DNA of 64,000 nucleotides from Dastarcus helophoroides (lineage: Eukaryota; Arthropoda; Insecta; Coleoptera; Bothrideridae): assembly GCA_028583605.1 (NCBI GenBank), contig CM053326.1, positions 911,160-975,159 of the forward strand, given 5' to 3'. The stretch's first letter is position 1, and each line of letters starts with the position of its first letter. The notes beneath the pieces are model-generated. The model had not been told where the DNA came from. It did no database searches and saw nothing but the letters and a program-made list of their open reading frames with translations. The position numbers and the translations under genes were made by a program. This document shows, piece by piece, positions 1 through 10,960 of the stretch.

Positions 1-1218
1 GGAAGAAGAAAGAAGGAAGAAGGAAGTAGGAAGAAGGAATGAGGAAAAAGTAAGGATAAATAAGGAGAAAAGAAGAAAGAAGAAGGAAGACGGAAGAAGA
101 AAGAAGAAAAAAGGATAAAGAAACAAAAAAGAAAGAATTAGGAAGAAGGAAGTAGGAAGAAAAAATGAGGAAGAAGGAAAAAGGAAGAAGCAAGAAGGAA
201 GAAGAAAGAAGGAAAAAAGGAAAAGGAAAAAAGAAGAAGGAAAAAGGATAAAGAAAGAAGAAAGAAGGAAGAAGAAAGAAGGAAGCAGGAAAAAGAAGAA
301 GAAGAAGAAGAGAAGAAGGAAGAAAAAGAAAAGGAAAGAAGAAGAAGAAGGAAGAAGGAAGAAGGAAGAAGGAAGAAGAAGAAGGAAGAAGGAAGAAGGA
401 AGAAGGAAGAAGGAAGGAGAAAAAAAGAAGGAAAAAGAGAGGAAGAAGGAAGAAGGAAGAAGGAAGAAGGGAGAAGGAACAAGAAAGAAGAAAGAAGAAA
501 GAAGGAAGAAGGAAGAAGAAAGAAGGAAGAAGAAAGAAGGAAGAAGGAAGAAAAAAGAAGAAAGAAGAAAGAAGAAAGAAAAAAGAAGAAAGAAGGAAGA
601 AGGAAGAAGGAAGAAGGAAGAAGAAAGAAGGAAGAAGAAGGACTAAGAAAAAAGAAAGAAGGAAGAAAGAAGAAGAAGAAAGAAGGAAAAAGGAAGAAGA
701 AAGAATAAAGAAAAAGTAGAAAAGAAGAAAGACGAAAGAAGGAAGAAGGAAGAAGGAAGAAGGAAGAAGGAAGAAGGAAGAAGGAAACGGGAAGAAGAAA
801 GGAGGAAGGAGGAAGGAAGAAGAAGAAAGAAGGAAGAAGGAAGAAGAAAGAAGGAAGAAGGAAGAAAGAAAAAAGAAGAAGGCAGAAGGAAGACGAAAGA
901 AGGAAGAAGGAAGAAGGAAGAAGGAAAAAAGAAGAAGGAATAGGGAAGACGGAAGAAGAAAGAAGGAAGAAGTAAGAATAAATGAGTAGAAAAGAAGGAG
1001 TAAAGAAGAAGGAAGAAGAAGAAAGAAGGAAGGAGGAAAAAAGAAGGAAGAAGGAAAGATAAATAAAGAAGGAAGAAAGAAGGAAGAAAAAAAACTAAGA
1101 AGAGAGAAGAAAGAAAAGGAGAAAGAAGAGAGAAGAAAAAAGAAAGATGAAAGAAGAGAATAGAAGGAAAGGAGATGAGAAAACAAAGAGGAGAGAAGGG
1201 CGAAGAAAGAAGAGAGAA
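1..1218 (-). repeat. Heptamer purine array A (GGAAGAA/GAGAGAA)
   Basis: The plus strand is almost only G and A, built on a 7-bp period. Most of the block (1 to about 1080) is GGAAGAA with GAAAGAA and GGAAAAA variants; the last 130 bases are GAGAGAA-like. Read on the pyrimidine strand, the order is a TTCTCTC block followed by a TTCTTCC block, the same as in the other four arrays. The array runs off the left edge of the window. Long open frames inside it are not genes: no rotation of these heptamers gives a stop codon. Confidence 0.95.
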
Positions 1219-2519
1219 AAGGTAAATATAATTACCAAACGATACTCAATTTCCCTGTATCCTCTTAAGAGATTCGATAAGAATGAGTGAATAATCGCTT
1301 CATATCTATTCTTAAACTCAACAAGTGCAGGGTAATTACAGATGAACCTCGGTACCTGCAGATTGTATTGAAATTTGGAATCGAACAGGTATTATTTAAA
1401 ATTCAAAATATTGATATTACACCACAGAAAAAAAAAACGTGCAAATAATTAGGAACCTTAAAAACCCACTGGATTATTCACTTCTCCAATCAAAATAATA
1501 AAGGTGCAATCGAGAACAATGCAGAATAGTTTGAAAAAAAAATGGATGCAATTGTTGTAAAATAGCTGGTATTTAAAAGATACTCCTCAAAACCTATCAT
1601 AAAAGACCTTGAGATGTACCTACATTAATATTATAAAGAGAGAGCTTCTGGTCGACTGAAAAAAATAATCATCAGCGCAGATACGAAACAACTAAAGTCA
1701 TAAACACGAAATTTGGACAGTAGATTCTTTTTATGGTAAAGGTGAGCAATAAGAAGGGATTTTTGGAAATTCGTATTAGAGAGTGAAATTAACACGAAAC
1801 AAAGTTACAGCTGCATTTTTATAACCTAAATCTTCTGTAAAAAAAATCTATGACAAAAATGTTGGAGGCTTGTTAGGGGACTATTGAAAGATATTTTGCC
1901 AATTTGTCGCGAGACAAACACAAACTTTGATGTCTCGTGTTTTTCTCGCAAATGTGATTGTATACGAGAAAAAAATTACACTTCATTTGACATAAGCATT
2001 CTAAACTTGCCACAACTTAAAATAAAATATAAAAATAACGCCCTTCACTGAACCAATTCAAATACTGTCCTGATTCAAGAGCTGTCAGACTTACGGGACT
2101 TCCCCCTAATTAAACTCTGACCTAAACTAGTGAAAGGATGTTGGACATTTTGTTGATGTTGGTATTTCACGATGCGGAAATTGTATATCTCCGAAGGACG
2201 AAACCTTCAGAGTGCCTTTTTACTGCTTTTTTCAATTGGCTGCCCTGGACGAGAGTCGCTAATGGATCCGGCTGCACGTATTTAGGTATAAAAGGATAAG
2301 TGGAAATTGGATGTCGTGTCAACATGTATGCGCAATTTACAATTTTTCAATCCTAATAGGGCTCTTGTACTGGATTATTCACGACCTACGATGGAAAAAA
2401 ATATCCTGCAATACTTGATTTTAAAAAAATCTTATTTCGGAGGTGGATTTTGGCCTATTGGAGGTACATTTTAAAATCAGTTTCATAATGTATACAGGCT
2501 GACCCAAAAACACAAAATA
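1219..2519. other. Unassigned non-coding DNA
   Basis: Mixed-composition AT-rich DNA with many stops and no recognisable gene. A segment near 1623-1660 (ATTAATATTATAAAGAGAGA followed by a CTTCTGGTCGACT-like stretch) recurs near 60858-60893, so it belongs to a dispersed repeat. Nothing else is identified. Confidence 0.5.
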
Positions 2520-2745
2520 TGCACAAGGCTCATTTAGGCCAACACGAGAATACTGTTCTCATGTTTGGATTTTAGCCCCAAAGCACACTTTAAATATTTT
2601 TGATTCAATTCAAAGAGTGATTGGCCTAATTGATGATGAGACTTTGATCGATTTTCTCCTACTACACTAGAGCACAAGTGGATGGTTGATGACTTAAATC
2701 TTTTCTACAAGTTCGTTCGTATAATAATTAATAATAATTACTGGG
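2520..2745 (+). pseudogene. Non-LTR retrotransposon (LINE) reverse transcriptase C-terminal relic
   Basis: Translating from about 2533 gives a stretch with REYCSHVW, a short spacer and FDSIQRV. This matches the conserved segment just after the palm and thumb of non-LTR reverse transcriptases (Jockey/R1/RTE-like), usually written as EYCSxVW...LxxIQRRA. After a frameshift near 2660, frame 2667 gives LEHKWMVDDLNLFYKF, the next conserved block of the same proteins (LExRRxxxDLxLFYK). The rest of the protein, including the catalytic YADD motif, is absent. This is an old 5'-truncated copy with at least one frameshift. The clade cannot be decided from so short a piece. Confidence 0.65.
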
Positions 2746-3361
2746 ACCGATCTACTCTAATGTGATAATTCGATAACATATACGATATGTTTATCGAACC
2801 GGAAATTATAAAATGATTAAAAGCGTTGAAATTGTAATAGGTTGGAAGAAAACGAAAACAAGGCATGAACAAGTTTAAAACGGGTTACTGAAAAATAAGT
2901 TTTGAGGAAATTATAAAAGGTCAGTTTGGTGATTTTAGGAAACATGATCACCTAGACTATTTTCAATATTACCTTGGCGATATCAGTGAAGAGCTGGATG
3001 AAAAATTTCACCATAGGACATCAAAAATTATGGCATATCAAAATGATAACCGATACCACCACGTCGTACACTCAAATCTTGTAAAACGACAAAAAGGAGT
3101 TTATCCAGCAAAACAAAATGATACAATCATGCATTTGTTTTGCTTTCTATCTGCTTTTAGATGTTATAGTAGTGTTTTCTTAGTGCATTTTTTTACATTT
3201 ATTGTTTATACAATATATCTTTGGTATGTCATTTTTGGTATTGCTTTAGTAACCTTACATAGTGAGGCTTACCTCAGATTTCAATTTGTACTAAAACGTA
3301 GATCTATGTAATGGCAAAAACTTACTATCATATCCTAATGAAATCAAGTTTTACTCGGATG
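2746..3361. other. Unassigned non-coding DNA
   Basis: AT-rich DNA without a recognised gene. A 93-codon open frame at 3030-3311 has a hydrophobic, low-complexity product, no recognised domain and no splice or promoter context; it is not called as a gene. Confidence 0.4.
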
Positions 3362-3815
3362 GATATACAGGATATACTCCTTCCGAAATTGGATCGTGTC
3401 AAAAAACTACTAAAAGTATTCGATGTTTAGCTCACCATCATGGGAGGCTTCTTCAGGAAAAAAAAGAAAAGATCAAAAAAAGAGAAATATAAGGGAATAT
3501 GCAAACAGAAGAGTTTCGCCTCTGGTATGGTGAGCATACTGAGTTACCCTACTCTTTTGTCTAAACTTTCTTATCCTTTTTACCAATTTTCAATTCAATT
3601 CATTCTGGTATGGTGGACATACTAAGTTACCGTGCTCTGATGTTTTGAAATTGGCCTTTTCATTTTTTCATTTTTGCATATTCCCTTATATTCCTCTTTC
3701 TATTTATTGTTTATTTTCTTTTCTTTGTTCCTGAAGAAACCCCCTACGATGTCGTCGAACACTTTTAGCAATTATTTGACACGGTCCAATCCCGGAAGAA
3801 GTATATCCTGTAATA
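3362..3815. mobile_element. Foldback element with about 145-bp inverted arms and hammerhead-like cores
   Basis: The left arm (about 3366-3512) and right arm (about 3672-3812) are imperfect reverse complements. Both end outward in ACAGGATATAC / GTATATCCTGTA, and both carry the block CTTCTTCAGG / CCTGAAGAA and a purine/pyrimidine tract with ATATAAGGGAATATGC. The loop holds two direct copies of a segment beginning CTGGTATGGTG. Read outward on the minus strand, the left arm contains CTGAAGA, an imperfect stem, and AAAC followed by ATCGAATAC. This resembles the CTGANGA...GAAA layout of a hammerhead, with G12 replaced. It is probably a degenerate, non-autonomous element with Penelope-like termini. 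The class is inferred; the palindrome is directly visible. Confidence 0.7.
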
Positions 3816-4828
3816 ACTCTGGCCGTGGAAGCATTCGTTATCATATTAAGATTGATATAGTTTTAGGATGAAATTATAACTTTCTTTATCTACAGAATTT
3901 AAAATAAATCACCTCTTAAAAAATATTAATTCATCAATTTTAAACTGTTGAGAAAAAGATTTCTGCTACATTTAATTTCTTTACTGAAATTTAAACATTA
4001 TATCAAAATTGAAATAAAAAACTAAAAATTTCGAGAAAAATGTTTTTCGAAATTCCGAATGTTTTCACAGCATTCGACGACTTTTGCGATTTTTTTTTCA
4101 CAATGTTCGATCTTTGGAAACAAACTGGCATTTTTCCAGTGTTCAACCTTTTTTGAGTTTTTCCCGAAGGTTGGGTTTATATTTTAAATTTGGTTCTTTA
4201 AAACTCCGACTTCCCACATTTCGGTTTTTTTTCTCATAAAATTACAACCTAATTTTTTGAAAAATCCACTTTTTTCTCTTATAATTGAACTTTTCCTCGG
4301 AAATTCTAAATTGTGTTTTAGAAATGTTTACCTTTTATTTCAACATTTCGACGACATTTTTCAAAAATAATTATATCTTTCGCAATTCAGTTTTTTTAAT
4401 ATTTTGCTTTTTCTGATTTTTTTTTCTAATTTAAATTACCGAAAATTTCGTGTTTCTCGAAGTTTGTCTCGTTCTATAAGTTTGACTTGTACTTCAAAAT
4501 GCGTTACTTTATACATATTTCTGGAAAACTCCACTTACAGTCAAGACTTTCTCAAAATTACAACTTAATTCTTAAAAATTTCACTTTTTTCTCTCATAAT
4601 TGAACTTTTTCTCGAAAATTCTGAATTTTATTTAAGAAATGTTTACCTTCCTTTTGACTTTTCGACGATGATTTTCAAAAGTAATTATTTCTTTCGCAAA
4701 TCAGGTTTTTCAATGTTCAGATTTTTTTTCTAATTTAATTTACCGAAAATTTCATGTTTCTCAAAGTTTGTCTTGTTTCAGGAGATTGATTTGTACTTCA
4801 AAATGCGCTACTTTATGTTTTCGGAAAG
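3816..4828. repeat. AT-rich degenerate repeat (TTTTCGAAATTTTGAC type)
   Basis: Monotonous DNA alternating T-runs, CGAAATTT and GACTTTTT-like words with no fixed short period, many stops and no gene. Larger units are visible: a marker CTTCAAAATGCG...ACTTTA occurs at about 4494 and again at 4798, then (beyond array B) near 8133, 8798 and 9288. The same kind of DNA fills much of the window in either orientation. Confidence 0.7.
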
Positions 4829-7800
4829 AAGGAAGAAGGGAGAAGAGAGAAGGGAGAAAAGAGAAGAGAGAAAAGGGAAGGGAGAAGAGAGAAGAAAGAA
4901 GAGAGACGAGAGAAGAGAAAAGATAGAAAAAAGGAGAGAGAAGAGAGAAGGGAGAAGAGAGAAGATAGAAGAGAAAAGAGAGAAGGAAGGAGAAAATAGG
5001 GAGAAGAGAGCAAGGAAAAGATAGAATTAATAAGGAAAAAGGAAAAAGGAAGAAGATAGAGGAAAGAAGGAAGAAGGAAGAAAAAAGAAGGAAGAAGGAA
5101 TAAGTAAAAAGGAATAAGGAAAGTAGAAGAAAAAAGAAGAAAGGAGAAAGAAGGAAGAAGAAAAAAGAAAGAAGGGAGAAGAAAGAAAGAGGAAGGAAGA
5201 AGAAAAAAGGCAGAAGAAAAAGAAAGGAGAAGGAAGGAAGAAGAAAGGTGAAAGAATGAAGAAGGAAAATTAATAAAGAAAAAGGGAAGAGGAAGAATAT
5301 AGAGGAAAGAAGGAAGAAGGAAGAAAAAAGGAGGAAGAAGGAATAAGGAAAAAGGAATAAGGAGAGTAGAAGAAGAAAGAAGAAAGAAAAAAGAAGAAAG
5401 AAGGAAGAAGAAAGAAGAAAGAAGAAAGAAGGATGAAGAAAGAAAGAGGAAGAAAGAAGAAAGGAGAAGGAAGAAAGAAGGAAGAAGAAAGGTGAAAGAA
5501 TGAAGAAGGAAGAAGGAAGAAGGAGGAAGAAAAGAGGAAATAGGAAAAAGGAATACTAAAAAAGAAAGAAAGAAAAAGAAGAAAGAAGCAGGAAGGCAGC
5601 AAGAGAAGGAGCGAAGGAAGAAAAAATAAGAAAGAAGGAATAAGGAAGAAGAAAGAAGGATAAAGAAGTAAAATGCAAGGAAAAAAGAAGAAAGAAGGAA
5701 GCGGGAAGAAGAAATAAAGAAGTAAGAAGGAAAAAAGGAAGAAGGAAAAATAAGGAAGAAGAAAGATGGAAGAAGGAAGAAGAAAAAAGAAACAAAAAAG
5801 AAGAAAATAGGAAGATTAAAAGAAAGAAGGAAGAAAGAAAAAGGAAAAAGGAAGAAGGAAGAAAGAAGAAAGAAGAAGAAAGGTAAAAGAGAAAGGAGGA
5901 AGAAAAAATAATGGAAAAGGAGGATAAAAGAAGGAAAGAGGAGATAAGAAAAAGGAAGAAGAAAGAATAAAGATGAAAGAAAGAAGAAGGAGGAATAGGA
6001 AAGGAGATAAAAGGGGGAAGGAGGAAGAAAGAAGGAAGAAGAAAAAGAGAGAAGAGAGAAGAGAGAAAAGAGAAGAGAGAAGAAGAGAAGAGAGAAGAGA
6101 AAAGAGAGAAGATGAGAAGAGAGAAGAGAGAAGAGAGAAGAGAGAAGAGAGAAGAGAGAAGAGAAAAGAGAGAAGAAAGAAGAGAGAATAGAGAAGAGAG
6201 AAGGGAGAAGAGAGAAAAGAGAAGAGAGAAGAGAGAAAAGAAAAGAGGGAAGAGGGAAAAGAGAATAGAGGAAAGAGAATAGAGAAAAGAGAAGAGTGAA
6301 GATAATAGAGAGAAGAGAGGAGAGACGAGAGACAAGGAATGAGAAAGAAGATACTAGAGAGAAGAGGGAAGAGAGAAGATAGAAAAGAGAAGAGAGAAGA
6401 GAAAAAAGAAAAGGGAGAAGAGAGAAGAGAAAAAAGAAAAGGGAGAAGAGAGAAGAGAGGAGGAAGAACAGAGAACAAAGAACAGAGAAGAGAGAAGAGA
6501 AAAGAGGGAAGAGAGAAGAGAGAAGAGAGCAGAAAGAAAAAAGAAGAAAGAAGAGAGAAGAGAGAAGAGAGAAGAGAGAAAAGAGAAGAGAGAAGAGAGA
6601 AGAGAGAAAAGATAAGAAAGAAGAGAGGAGAGACGAGAGACGAGGGAGGAGAGAATAGAGAGAAAAGAGAAGAGAGAAAAGAGAAGAGAGCAAAGAGGAA
6701 ATAGAAAAGAGAAGAGAGAAGAGAGAAAAGAAAAGAGAGAAGAGGGAAGAGAGAAGAGAGAAGGAAGAAGAGAGAACAAAGAACAGAGAAGAGAGAAGGA
6801 AGAAGAGAGAACAAAGAACAGAGAAGAGAGAAGCGAGAAGAGGAAGAGAGAAGAGAAAAGAGAGAAAAGATAAGAGAGAAGATAGAAAAGAGAGGAGAAG
6901 AGAGACGAGGACGAGGGAGGAGAGATTAGAGAGGAAAAAGAAGAGAGGAGAGAGAAGAGAGAAATGAAAAGGGAGAAGAGACAAGAGAGAAGAAAGAGGA
7001 GAGATGAGAGAAGAGAAAAGGAAGAACAGAGAACAAAGAACAGAGAAGAGAGAAGAGGAAAAGAGGCAGAGAGAAGAGAGAAGAGAGAAGAGAGAAAGAG
7101 GCAAAGAGAAGAGAGAAGAGAGAAGAGAGAAAAGATAAGAGAGAAGAAAGAGAGAAGAGAGGAAGAGAGAAAGAAGAAGAGAGAAAGAGAGAAGAGAGAA
7201 AAGAGAGAAGAGAGAAGAGAGAAGAGAGAGAGAGAGAGAGAAGAGAGAAGAGAGAAGAGAGAAGAGAGAAGAGAGAAGAGAGAAGAGAGAGAAGAGAGAA
7301 GAGAGAAGAGAGAAGAGAGAAGAGGAGAGAGAGAAGGAGAGGAAGAGAGAAGAGAGAGAGAGAAAAGTAGAAGAGAAGAAGAGAAGGAGAGAGAGAGACG
7401 AGGAGAGAGAAAGAGAGAAAGAGAAGGAGAAGAGAGAAGAGAAGGAGAAGAGAGAAGAAAGAAGAGAGAAGAGAGAAAGAGAAGAGAGAGAAGAAAGAGA
7501 AGAGAGAGAGAGAGAGAGGAGAGAGAAAGAGAGAAAGAGAGAAGAGAGAAGAGAGAAGAGAGAAGAGAGAAGAGAAGAAGAGAGGAAGAAGAAGAGAGAA
7601 AGAGAAGAGAAGAGAGAAGAGAGAAGAGAGAAAAGAAGAAGAAGAGAAGAGAAGAAGAAGAGGAAAGAAGATAGAGACGGAAAAGAGAAGAGGACGAAGA
7701 AGATGAGAAAAAGAGAAGAGAGAGAGAAGAGAGAGAGAAAAGAAGAGAGAACGAGAGAAAGAGAGAAAGAGAACGAGAGAAAGATAAACGAGAAGAGAGA

Positions 7801-8133
7801 AGAGAGAAGAAGAGAGAAGAGAGATAGGAGGAAGAGAGCAGAGGGAAGAGAGAAGAGAGAAGAGAGAAGAGAGAAAAGAGAAAAGAGAAGAGAGAAAAGA
7901 GGAAAAGAGAAGAGAGAAAAGAAAGAGAGAGAGGAGAGAAGAGAGAAGAGGAGAAGGAAGAAGAGAATAACAAAGAACAAGAGAAGAGAGGAGCGAGAAG
8001 AGGGAAGAGAGAAGAGAGAAGAGAGAAGAGAGAAAAGAGAAAAGATAAGAGAGAAGATAGAAAAGAGAAAAGGAGACGAGAGACGAGGGAGGAGAGATTA
8101 GAGAAGAGAGAAGAGAGAAGAGAGGAGAAAAAA
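4829..8133 (-). repeat. Heptamer purine array B, 3.3 kb
   Basis: Polypurine on the plus strand with a 7-bp period. There is a short GAGAGAA stretch at the left edge, a GGAAGAA/GAAAGAA zone (about 5040-6040), then about 2.1 kb of GAGAGAA. Blocks containing AGAACAGAGAACAAAGAACA recur near 6467, 6770, 6800, 7025 and 7970, showing larger internal duplications. Apparent open frames of up to about 1,055 codons on the minus strand, and Lys/Glu/Arg-rich ones on the plus strand, are products of the stop-free heptamer and not proteins. Confidence 0.95.
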
Positions 8134-9525
8134 TGCTCCACTTTATGATTCTGGAAATCTCGACTTATACTCGAGATTTTCTCAAAATTTCACTTTTTTC
8201 TGAAATTACGTCTACTTTTCACGAAATTTGACCTTTCCAAATATTAATTTTTCGAATTTTTGAAAAATTTCTTAATAGAAATTCCTTGTACATTAAATTT
8301 CTTTAATGAGATGTGAATATTGTGTCAAATTGGAAAAAAGAAGTTAAAATGTCCAGAACCATATTTTTGGAAATTGCGATTTTTTTTCCAAAACTCAACG
8401 ACTGTCGAAAAATTGTCACTTTTTTTATAATTTTAGATCTTTGGAAATATTTTGGCATTTTTCAATATTTTTCGAGTTTTTCACAAAGGTTGGTTTTTTA
8501 TTTTAAATTTGGTTTTCTACAAAATCCAAGTTTCCCAAAGTTGGCTGTTTTTTTTTTCGAAATTACGACTCTATTCCTGAGAATTCTACTTTTTGCTCTA
8601 AAAATTGAACTTTCCTTAGTTCTTAATTTTATTCTAAAAATGTCGACCTTTTGTTTAACATTTCGATGGCAATTTTCAAAAATTATTATTTTTTGGAAAT
8701 CCATTTTTTTTAATCCAACTGTCTCTAATTTTTTTTTAAATTTAAATTGGTTAAAGTTTCATATTTCTTAAAATTTGTCTTATTCTCGAAATTTTACTTC
8801 AAAATGCGATGTTTTATATTTCCAGAAATCTCTGCTTACGGTGAAAAACTTTTTCAAAATTTTAACTCTTTTTGAAAATCGCACCTTTTTTCACCAAATT
8901 CGACATTTTCAAATATAATTTTTTCGAATTTTTAGCATTTTTCGAGGTTTTTCGATAGGTCATGTTTTCCTTTCAAATTTGATTCTTTAAAAACTCCTTT
9001 TTCATAAAATTACCGTTTTTTCTCGAAATTCGTTTCTCTTCATAATTATTCTTAAAAATTCTACACTTTCCTCTCAAAATTCTCTTGAAAATGTTGAATT
9101 TTCTTCAAAAAATGTCCACTTTTACCCGACATTTCGACGGTATTTTTCTAAAATCGTTATATTTTTTGAAATCTCTTTTATTTAATATTCGACTTTCTCT
9201 AAAAATTTCTTATTTTTTTAAATTTAACTTTCCAAAAAATTTAATGTTTCTCAACATTTGTTTTAATCTCGAAATTTTGAATTGTACTTCGAAATGCGAT
9301 ATTTTTGGAAACTTCTACTTACATGGGAAGATTTTTTCAAAATTTCGAAATTTTTGCTACATTACTTTTGTTTCCAAAATTGACATTGATATTTTAATAT
9401 AAGCCAAAATTTTCTAAGAATAAAATGTTTAGGAAACTTTGAGAAAAGAAATTTCTTGTGAATTTCAAGGTTACGACAAAATTCGAATACAAGTAAAAAT
9501 TCTAAGAGAACTATCGATAATTTTG
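8134..9525. repeat. AT-rich degenerate repeat with roughly 500-bp units
   Basis: Continuation of the DNA at 3816-4828. The marker segment (ATGCG.. or TGC.., a short ACTTTATATTT-like word, then CTGGAAA and CTTAC) appears at about 8133, 8798 and 9288. The end at about 9370-9520 (AGGAAACTTTGAGAAAAG, then TTCAAGGTTACGACAAAATT) is a diverged copy of modules near 30000, 30640-30790 and 41790-41930. Open frames of up to 152 codons here are low-complexity Phe/Ile/Asn/Lys peptides and are not called. Confidence 0.65.
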
Positions 9526-9697
9526 GTGGTCCTTGGTTATCGTCAAAAATTGAAATACAAAACTTGTCTCCTGGAACCAAGAAAGTATATTTGAAGATGG
9601 TAGCTTAGGCTGGTCGATACTTGTTAGAGCAACCTTTGCTTGTATTTTTTAATCCTTCTTGGTTTCAGGGGACAAATTTTGTATTTTAATTTTTAGA
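9526..9697. mobile_element. Palindromic MITE, copy 1
   Basis: Outer arms GGTCCTTGGTTATC...AAAATTGAAATACAAAACTTGTC and, on the other side, CTTCTTGGTTTCAGGGGACAAA...GTATTTTAATTTTT are reverse complements. The centre keeps a diverged GAAGATGGTAGCTTAGGCTGGTCGA core. It belongs to the family seen at 22859, 24163, 24927, 25738, 32262, 38093, 52296, 60519 and 63476. There is no coding capacity. Confidence 0.75.
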
Positions 9698-9950
9698 AAT
9701 ATCGAGTGTATAAAAAGTTTTCTCATCTAGTGTCATTTTTTTGACATGTTCACGTATATTTCTTACTTGATTCGAACTCACCAAATTGTCACCAATCGAC
9801 ATAAAAATTCTCTAATAAAAATCTTCTAAATTTTCTAAATAAGTCGAAAGTTTCTAAATAAGACGAAATTTTCTAAATAAGTTGAAAAAACTTTCAATAA
9901 AAATTCGGAATTTTTTTACGTAAACGAAGGCGCGGATATCAGCTAGTAAT
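9698..9950 (+). repeat. Short minisatellite and retroelement-like 3' terminus
   Basis: About three imperfect copies of a TTTTCTAAATAAGTCGAAAG-like unit lie at 9825-9890. The segment ends at about 9945 with GAAGGCGCGGATATCAGCTAGT. The same ending (CGAAGTCGCGGGTAACAGCTAGT-like) is found at 63945-63968. Such CGCGG...CAGCTAGT ends are common at the 3' termini of dispersed insect elements; the CTAG(T) end fits Helitrons, but class assignment is uncertain. Confidence 0.45.
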
Positions 9951-10206
9951 TAAATAAGCATCATCGGGCATTGCTGAGACGCAGAATTATAAACGAAGAT
10001 GAGAATAATGTATTATTATTAACTTATTATAATTTAAGCCTTGAAAGTAACAACTAGTAGATTTTTTTTGCACAAACCATTACAATTCTTGCAATAAGCG
10101 ACTGAATCACTTTAGAATGTACGTAGGTATGAAATACATTGTTTTTACCGAAGAAAGTAAATTATTTATTTACATGAAGATGTCAAGGTAAGAAAGTGTA
10201 ACCTAC

Positions 10207-10336
10207 CCCTACTATTGCCACTAGGAGTATCAAAATATCCCCACATAGGTATTCCAACTGCAGTGGCGCCAACAACAAAACAGATAAATCCCAGGACTGC
10301 AACGCATGTCGAATAGATCTGTTGTATTTCCGCCAT
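10207..10336 (-). CDS. First coding exon of a claudin/PMP22-like tetraspan membrane protein
   Basis: Reading leftward from an ATG at 10336, the frame stays open for 43 codons plus one base. It encodes MAEIQQIY, then a hydrophobic segment of about 20 residues (CVAVLGFICFVVGATAV), then GIPMWGYFDTPSG. It stops at a good splice donor (AGGG|GTAGGT, intron starting at 10206). A short N-terminus, one membrane span and then a W-containing stretch opening the first extracellular loop are typical of insect claudin/PMP22/LHFPL-type four-pass proteins, where RG is usually followed by YFGPW. The exon ends in a split Gly codon, which suits that continuation. The remaining exons are not seen at lower coordinates and may lie beyond the left edge. 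The overlapping 63-codon frame that begins at 10374 is out of register and not preferred. Exon structure is visible; family assignment is from memory; localisation to plasma membrane or septate junction is inference. Confidence 0.65.
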
Positions 10337-10960
10337 ATCACTTTTGCAAAACCATTTTTTTCATAATTAAACAAAACACAACAATATCAAATAACAATAA
10401 CAAAACACTCGTGGAGCGCAAGACGAACTATCGAAGGCGACATCATGCACTATACACAAAATCAATACACCTGATGTTTACGATTTAACGAACACGCGAA
10501 CAGGTGACACGGATATTTTTTGGGTCATTTTGGCACTCTAGACGGCGACATCGTATATCCGAAATATAACTAGGAATTGGATTAAATTGACCGATTGTTT
10601 TGTGTAGCGTGGCACTTGGTTGATGTAGCGTAGCGGTTTTGTTGGCCGGATAGTTGTTTCACCTATGTGAGGTGTGCCTCGCGGTGTTTTAGAGTTGGGA
10701 AGGGGGCCCCAGCTCTCATGGTACAACTCCACGGCGGTGGACGTCCTCGCGATCACTCCACGAACTCTACGACGTTCGGTACCGACTTCGTCGCTCGACT
10801 GGTTCTCAGGCTCGTTTCTAGTAGCAGTTATGCAGTTAAAGCCGTACAAGTTTCTGCTTCAAGTACCTTGGAATCGGATAAAGAGAATGCCACTACAGAG
10901 TTAAAAAAACTTACGATTCCATTCATGTTTTCTAATTGTCGAGAGTAACATAATAAAGAA
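10337..10960 (-). promoter_or_regulatory. Probable 5' UTR/promoter zone of the tetraspan gene, CpG-rich
   Basis: This lies directly upstream of the ATG at 10336. At 10620-10860 the sequence is much richer in G, C and CpG than the surrounding AT-rich DNA (for example CCTCGCGG, TACGACGTTCGGTACCG, TCGTCGCTCGAC). That composition fits a 5' region protected from repeat decay. Open frames on both strands (10538-10849 minus, 10667-10948 plus) have no recognised domain. No TATA box or start site can be fixed. An alternative is an unrecognised transposon remnant. Confidence 0.35.

Noticed and set aside
4813..7980. A 1,055-codon open frame rich in Leu, Ser and Phe
   Set aside because: It is the translation of a stop-free 7-bp pyrimidine repeat; all three frames of the strand and the opposite strand are open in the same way. 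No domain, no codon structure.
10538..10948. Overlapping open frames on both strands upstream of the tetraspan exon
   Set aside because: No recognised domain; openness is explained by higher GC content. Kept only as a possible promoter/5' UTR zone.
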